The translations under genes and the position numbers were made by a program. This document shows, piece by piece, positions 61,686-64,000 of a stretch of 64,000 bases of DNA (position 1 is its first letter; each line of letters starts with the position of its first letter). The notes under the pieces are model-generated. The model had not been told where the DNA came from and searched no databases. It was given only the letters and a program-made list of their open reading frames with translations. The stretch lies in assembly GCA_014867205.1 (NCBI GenBank), contig WGUO01000002.1, positions 1 through 64,000 of the forward strand. The letters run 5' to 3'. Origin of the DNA: Muribaculaceae bacterium (GTDB lineage Bacteria; Bacteroidota; Bacteroidia; Bacteroidales; Muribaculaceae).

Positions 61686-63614
61686 TTACTCCTCGGAGTC
61701 GAGGAGGGCTATCTTGTCCTCGAGTTCCTTGATGTCCTGCTTGATTCGCTTGATCTTGTTCTCCATCTCGCGGACCATCGAGTTGCCTGCCGACGACTTG
61801 ACGCTGAAGAAGCCCATATTGTTCTCAATGGTCTTCAGTTCCATACGGCGAGCCTCACAGACCCGCATAAGGCGGTCGCGCTCGCGGCTGATCTTGTTGC
61901 CGTCGCCCTTGAGTTCGCTGACACGGTTCTGGAAGTTGGCCATGCGGTTGCGCGACTCGCGCTGGTTGTAGGCGTCATAGAGAGCGTCGCATATCTCGCG
62001 GTATTCGGCGAAGATCTTGTCTTTCATCTTGAAGGGCACGAATCCGGCGTTCTGCCACTCGGCCTGGAGTTCCTTGATGCGCGGCATCACCTCGCGGCGG
62101 TCGCCATCCTTGGGCAACTCGGCAAGTCTTGCAATTATCGCACGCTTCTTCTCAAGGTTTTCCATCTCTACGCGGTGACGCTCCTTATCCTGTTTCTTGC
62201 GCTCGTCAAAGAAGTAGTTGCATGCTGTTGTGAACCGGTGCCAGAGTGCGTCGCTATGCTTGCGGGGCACGCTTCCGATAGACTTCCACTCCGCCTGGAG
62301 TTTCACGACCTCGTCGGCCGCCTTGCGCAGGTCCTCGGTGTCCTTGAGAGCCTCGGCGCGCTCGCAGAGTGCCGTCTTCTTCTCGAGATTGGCGTTGAGT
62401 TCATCCTTGGTACGCTGGAAATATGCTGTCTTCGCCTCGAAGAAATTGTCGCAGGTCTTGCGGAAACGCGCATAGAGCGCTGCGTTGGCCTTGCGCGAAG
62501 CGAAGCCATATTCCTTCCACTTCTTCTGCAGCTCGATTATACGGTCGGTGGCGGCGTTCCAGTCTGCCACATTCTTCATCTCTTCGATATGGATTGTCTC
62601 GATCTCGTCGCAAAGAGCGGTCTTAGCATCCTCATTGGCCTGCTCGGCCGCCTTGCGCCGCTCAAAGTAGTCCTGATGACGCCGGTTGATGATGGTCGAG
62701 GCCTCCTTGAACTCATCCCAGATCTGGTCGCGGATCTCCTTGGCTACCGGGCCGATGGCACGCCATTGGTCATGGAGTCCCTGCAGAGCCCGGAAGGCTG
62801 CGATGGGGTCACTCATTGCCTCAAGCTTACGCGCCTCCTCGATAAGCACCCGCTTGGCCTCGAGATTCTTCTTGAAGTCAAAGTCGCGGAGCTCCTTGTT
62901 GATCTTCAGGTTGTCGTAGAAGCGCTCAACCACTCCCTGGAACTGTTTCCATATCTCGGTCTCGGCCGTAGGAGGAACATCCTTGATAGCCTTGAAGTCC
63001 TGCTGGAGCTGCTGGAATTCGGGGAACTTTGTGTTTACGTTGTCGATGTCGCCTGCTATCTCCTCCATGCGGGTTATGATCTCCTGCTTCTTCTCGAGAT
63101 TGGCGGCGCGACGGGCATCGTCAGCGGCAATGAAGGCCGCACGGCGCTCCTTGAATTCTGCTATAAGGTTCTTGAGCTCGTTCTCCACCTCGTCAGGCTC
63201 TGCCGAGAAAGTGGCTGGGTCGTTGCCGGCCTCGACATATGCGTTGAGAGCATCGAGGTTCTCGCGGTTCTTCAGGTTGAAGAAGGCTTGCTTTATGGCT
63301 GTCACCTCCTTGTGCGCCTCCATATTGTCTGTGTCGAGGATTTCCTTGAGTGTGTCGCGTAGTTCCTCCTTGCTCATTGCATGGAAGCGGCGCGCATTGG
63401 CGCTCTTCTCATCTTCCTCGTCGGCTGCGGCTGCGATGTCGAGGGCCGGAGACTCTGTCTCCTCACAAGTCTCTTCCGCCTGCTGACCGTCGGCTACCGC
63501 GCCGAGGTCGGCGGCCGGTGATGTTTCCACGATACATTCCTTCTCAGTTTCCGCCACTGAGGGCGAGGGGGTTACAGCCTCCTGTCCGGATGCTGCTTTT
63601 TCAAGCTCATTCAT
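61686..63614 (-). CDS. DUF349 repeat protein
   Basis: A 642-aa, almost wholly helical, charged protein. After an acidic N-terminal 70 residues it carries about five DUF349 repeats, each with a W or F plus K pattern (LHDQWRAIGPVAKEIRDQIW, ELQKKWKEYGFASRKANAAL, KLQAEWKSIGSVPRKHSDAL, ELQAEWQNAGFVPFKMKDKI). The C-terminal 60 residues are a coiled coil (MVREMENKIKRIKQDIKELE). Cytoplasmic; no signal peptide. Function is unknown in this phylum, and it is widespread there. Single gene with its own terminator. Confidence 0.87.
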   Translation of the reverse strand: MNELEKAASGQEAVTPSPSVAETEKECIVETSPAADLGAVADGQQAEETCEETESPALDIAAAADEEDEKSANARRFHAMSKEELRDTLKEILDTDNMEAHKEVTAIKQAFFNLKNRENLDALNAYVEAGNDPATFSAEPDEVENELKNLIAEFKERRAAFIAADDARRAANLEKKQEIITRMEEIAGDIDNVNTKFPEFQQLQQDFKAIKDVPPTAETEIWKQFQGVVERFYDNLKINKELRDFDFKKNLEAKRVLIEEARKLEAMSDPIAAFRALQGLHDQWRAIGPVAKEIRDQIWDEFKEASTIINRRHQDYFERRKAAEQANEDAKTALCDEIETIHIEEMKNVADWNAATDRIIELQKKWKEYGFASRKANAALYARFRKTCDNFFEAKTAYFQRTKDELNANLEKKTALCERAEALKDTEDLRKAADEVVKLQAEWKSIGSVPRKHSDALWHRFTTACNYFFDERKKQDKERHRVEMENLEKKRAIIARLAELPKDGDRREVMPRIKELQAEWQNAGFVPFKMKDKIFAEYREICDALYDAYNQRESRNRMANFQNRVSELKGDGNKISRERDRLMRVCEARRMELKTIENNMGFFSVKSSAGNSMVREMENKIKRIKQDIKELEDKIALLDSEE

Positions 63615-63807
63615 AATTGGTTTATGATTTTATTGTTCATTTTCGGCCGGAGGCAGCCGGGTCTCTCTGAGTCCTTATGCCGCATTAACTGCCGAAATAA
63701 TTGCCAAATATATAACAATTAATTGATTCTGCCAAAATTATCGTCTATATTTCCCCGGAACCGGAGCGATTTCTCCGGCTTCGGGGCATGAAGGGCGTCT
63801 TTCAGTA

Positions 63808-64000
63808 TCAGTTGAAGGGGATGCTGATGCCGAAGTTGACAGATGCGTTAGAATTCAGAGGGATTCCCTCTTTCGAGAGTTTGCCGAGCGTGTGGTCCAT
63901 GCCCAGGAAGATGTTGAACCAGCGGTGGTTGAAGTTCAGCAGCCATCCGAACGATGTTCCGTAAGTTCCGAAGGCCACGTTGGCGTCGGCCGAGAAGCAG
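63808..64000 (-). CDS. Outer-membrane barrel protein, 3' part only
   Basis: The window cuts this gene at its right edge. The last 63 codons read as alternating strands (GTSFGWLLNFNHRWFNIFLG, then GIPLNSNASVNFGISIPFN at the end) and finish on a hydrophobic residue before the stop, as in outer-membrane beta-barrels. A DUF5723-like Bacteroidota porin-type protein is possible. No more can be said from the fragment. Confidence 0.55.
   Translation of the reverse strand, partial: CFSADANVAFGTYGTSFGWLLNFNHRWFNIFLGMDHTLGKLSKEGIPLNSNASVNFGISIPFN

Noticed and set aside
61534..61971. A 145-codon plus-strand frame across the end of the DUF349 gene
   Set aside because: It overlaps the DUF349 terminator and coding sequence, is Ser/Arg/Leu-rich and has no homology I can see.

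Overview
The window looks like chromosomal DNA of a Bacteroidales bacterium, most likely in or near Muribaculaceae. Seen directly: many intergenic regions carry the Bacteroidota -7 box TAnnTTTGC. The gene set is also typical of that order: a TPR/AraC-type one-component regulator, DUF4494, a 29-aa mS38/COX24-like protein beside HU and RNase G, a DUF349 protein, a patatin fused to an outer-membrane barrel, TlpA lipoproteins, a single-polypeptide pyruvate:ferredoxin oxidoreductase (PFOR) and cytochrome bd. The family-level placement is inference from gene content and base composition.

Layout. 0-14 kb: TPR-AraC regulator, NUDIX hydrolase, pyruvate kinase, a short MGMT-family protein with a small inserted two-gene cassette at its 3' end, an M48 protease/TlpA/acyl-CoA ligase operon, cysteine desulfidase, thymidine kinase, a membrane protein, and pheS-nth. 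14-25 kb: SIMPL protein, DUF2461 protein, TetR-fabG, the tight ispD-recG-DEAD-helicase run, and nifJ (PFOR). 25-39 kb: decayed DUF1016/HigA-like genes, initiator tRNA, an RluA-type pseudouridine synthase, a secreted carbohydrate-binding protein, DUF4494-yggS-MFS-tkt, cydAB, a split chromate transporter and folC. 39-48 kb is an accessory region: AAA-ATPase/PD-(D/E)XK protein, lipoproteins, a structured RNA candidate, remnants of Fic and XRE-like toxin-antitoxin genes, a pair of composite palindromes, tandem repeats, a Sel1 protein and a Septu-type PtuAB defence pair. 48-64 kb: rng, mS38-like gene, HU, yigZ, DJ-1, apbE, patatin, HipBA, serB, a Sel1 protein, a secreted protein, a DUF349 protein and the end of an outer-membrane protein.

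How the genes work together. The core genes fit a saccharolytic anaerobe: glycolysis to pyruvate (pyk), PFOR to acetyl-CoA and reduced ferredoxin or flavodoxin, transketolase for pentoses, and cytochrome bd for nanaerobic respiration or oxygen removal. Accessory DNA is concentrated at 5.0-5.6, 25.3-25.8, 39-48 and 55.7-57.6 kb. Much of it is toxin-antitoxin or defence related: one apparently intact HipBA with clear operators, one apparently intact Septu pair, one DUF3791-like pair, and several wrecked genes that kept ends and lost cores.

The least expected signals are: (1) 30-bp direct repeats that duplicate the last codons of the MGMT gene on both sides of the DUF3791 pair, suggesting a mobile cassette that rebuilds its host gene's end; (2) two mutually inverted composite palindromes at 43.8-44.1 kb, built to the same plan (GTCT-N3-AGAC hairpin, CCGGG(T/C)ACACGA palindrome, GTCT-N3-AGAC hairpin); (3) free-standing RNA candidates with a promoter and a terminator at 4.3, 28.6 and 42.6-43.0 kb; (4) a 186-bp element with 21-bp terminal inverted repeats six bases from the rng start codon. 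No alignment, folding or database search was run, so family names rest on motifs read by eye.
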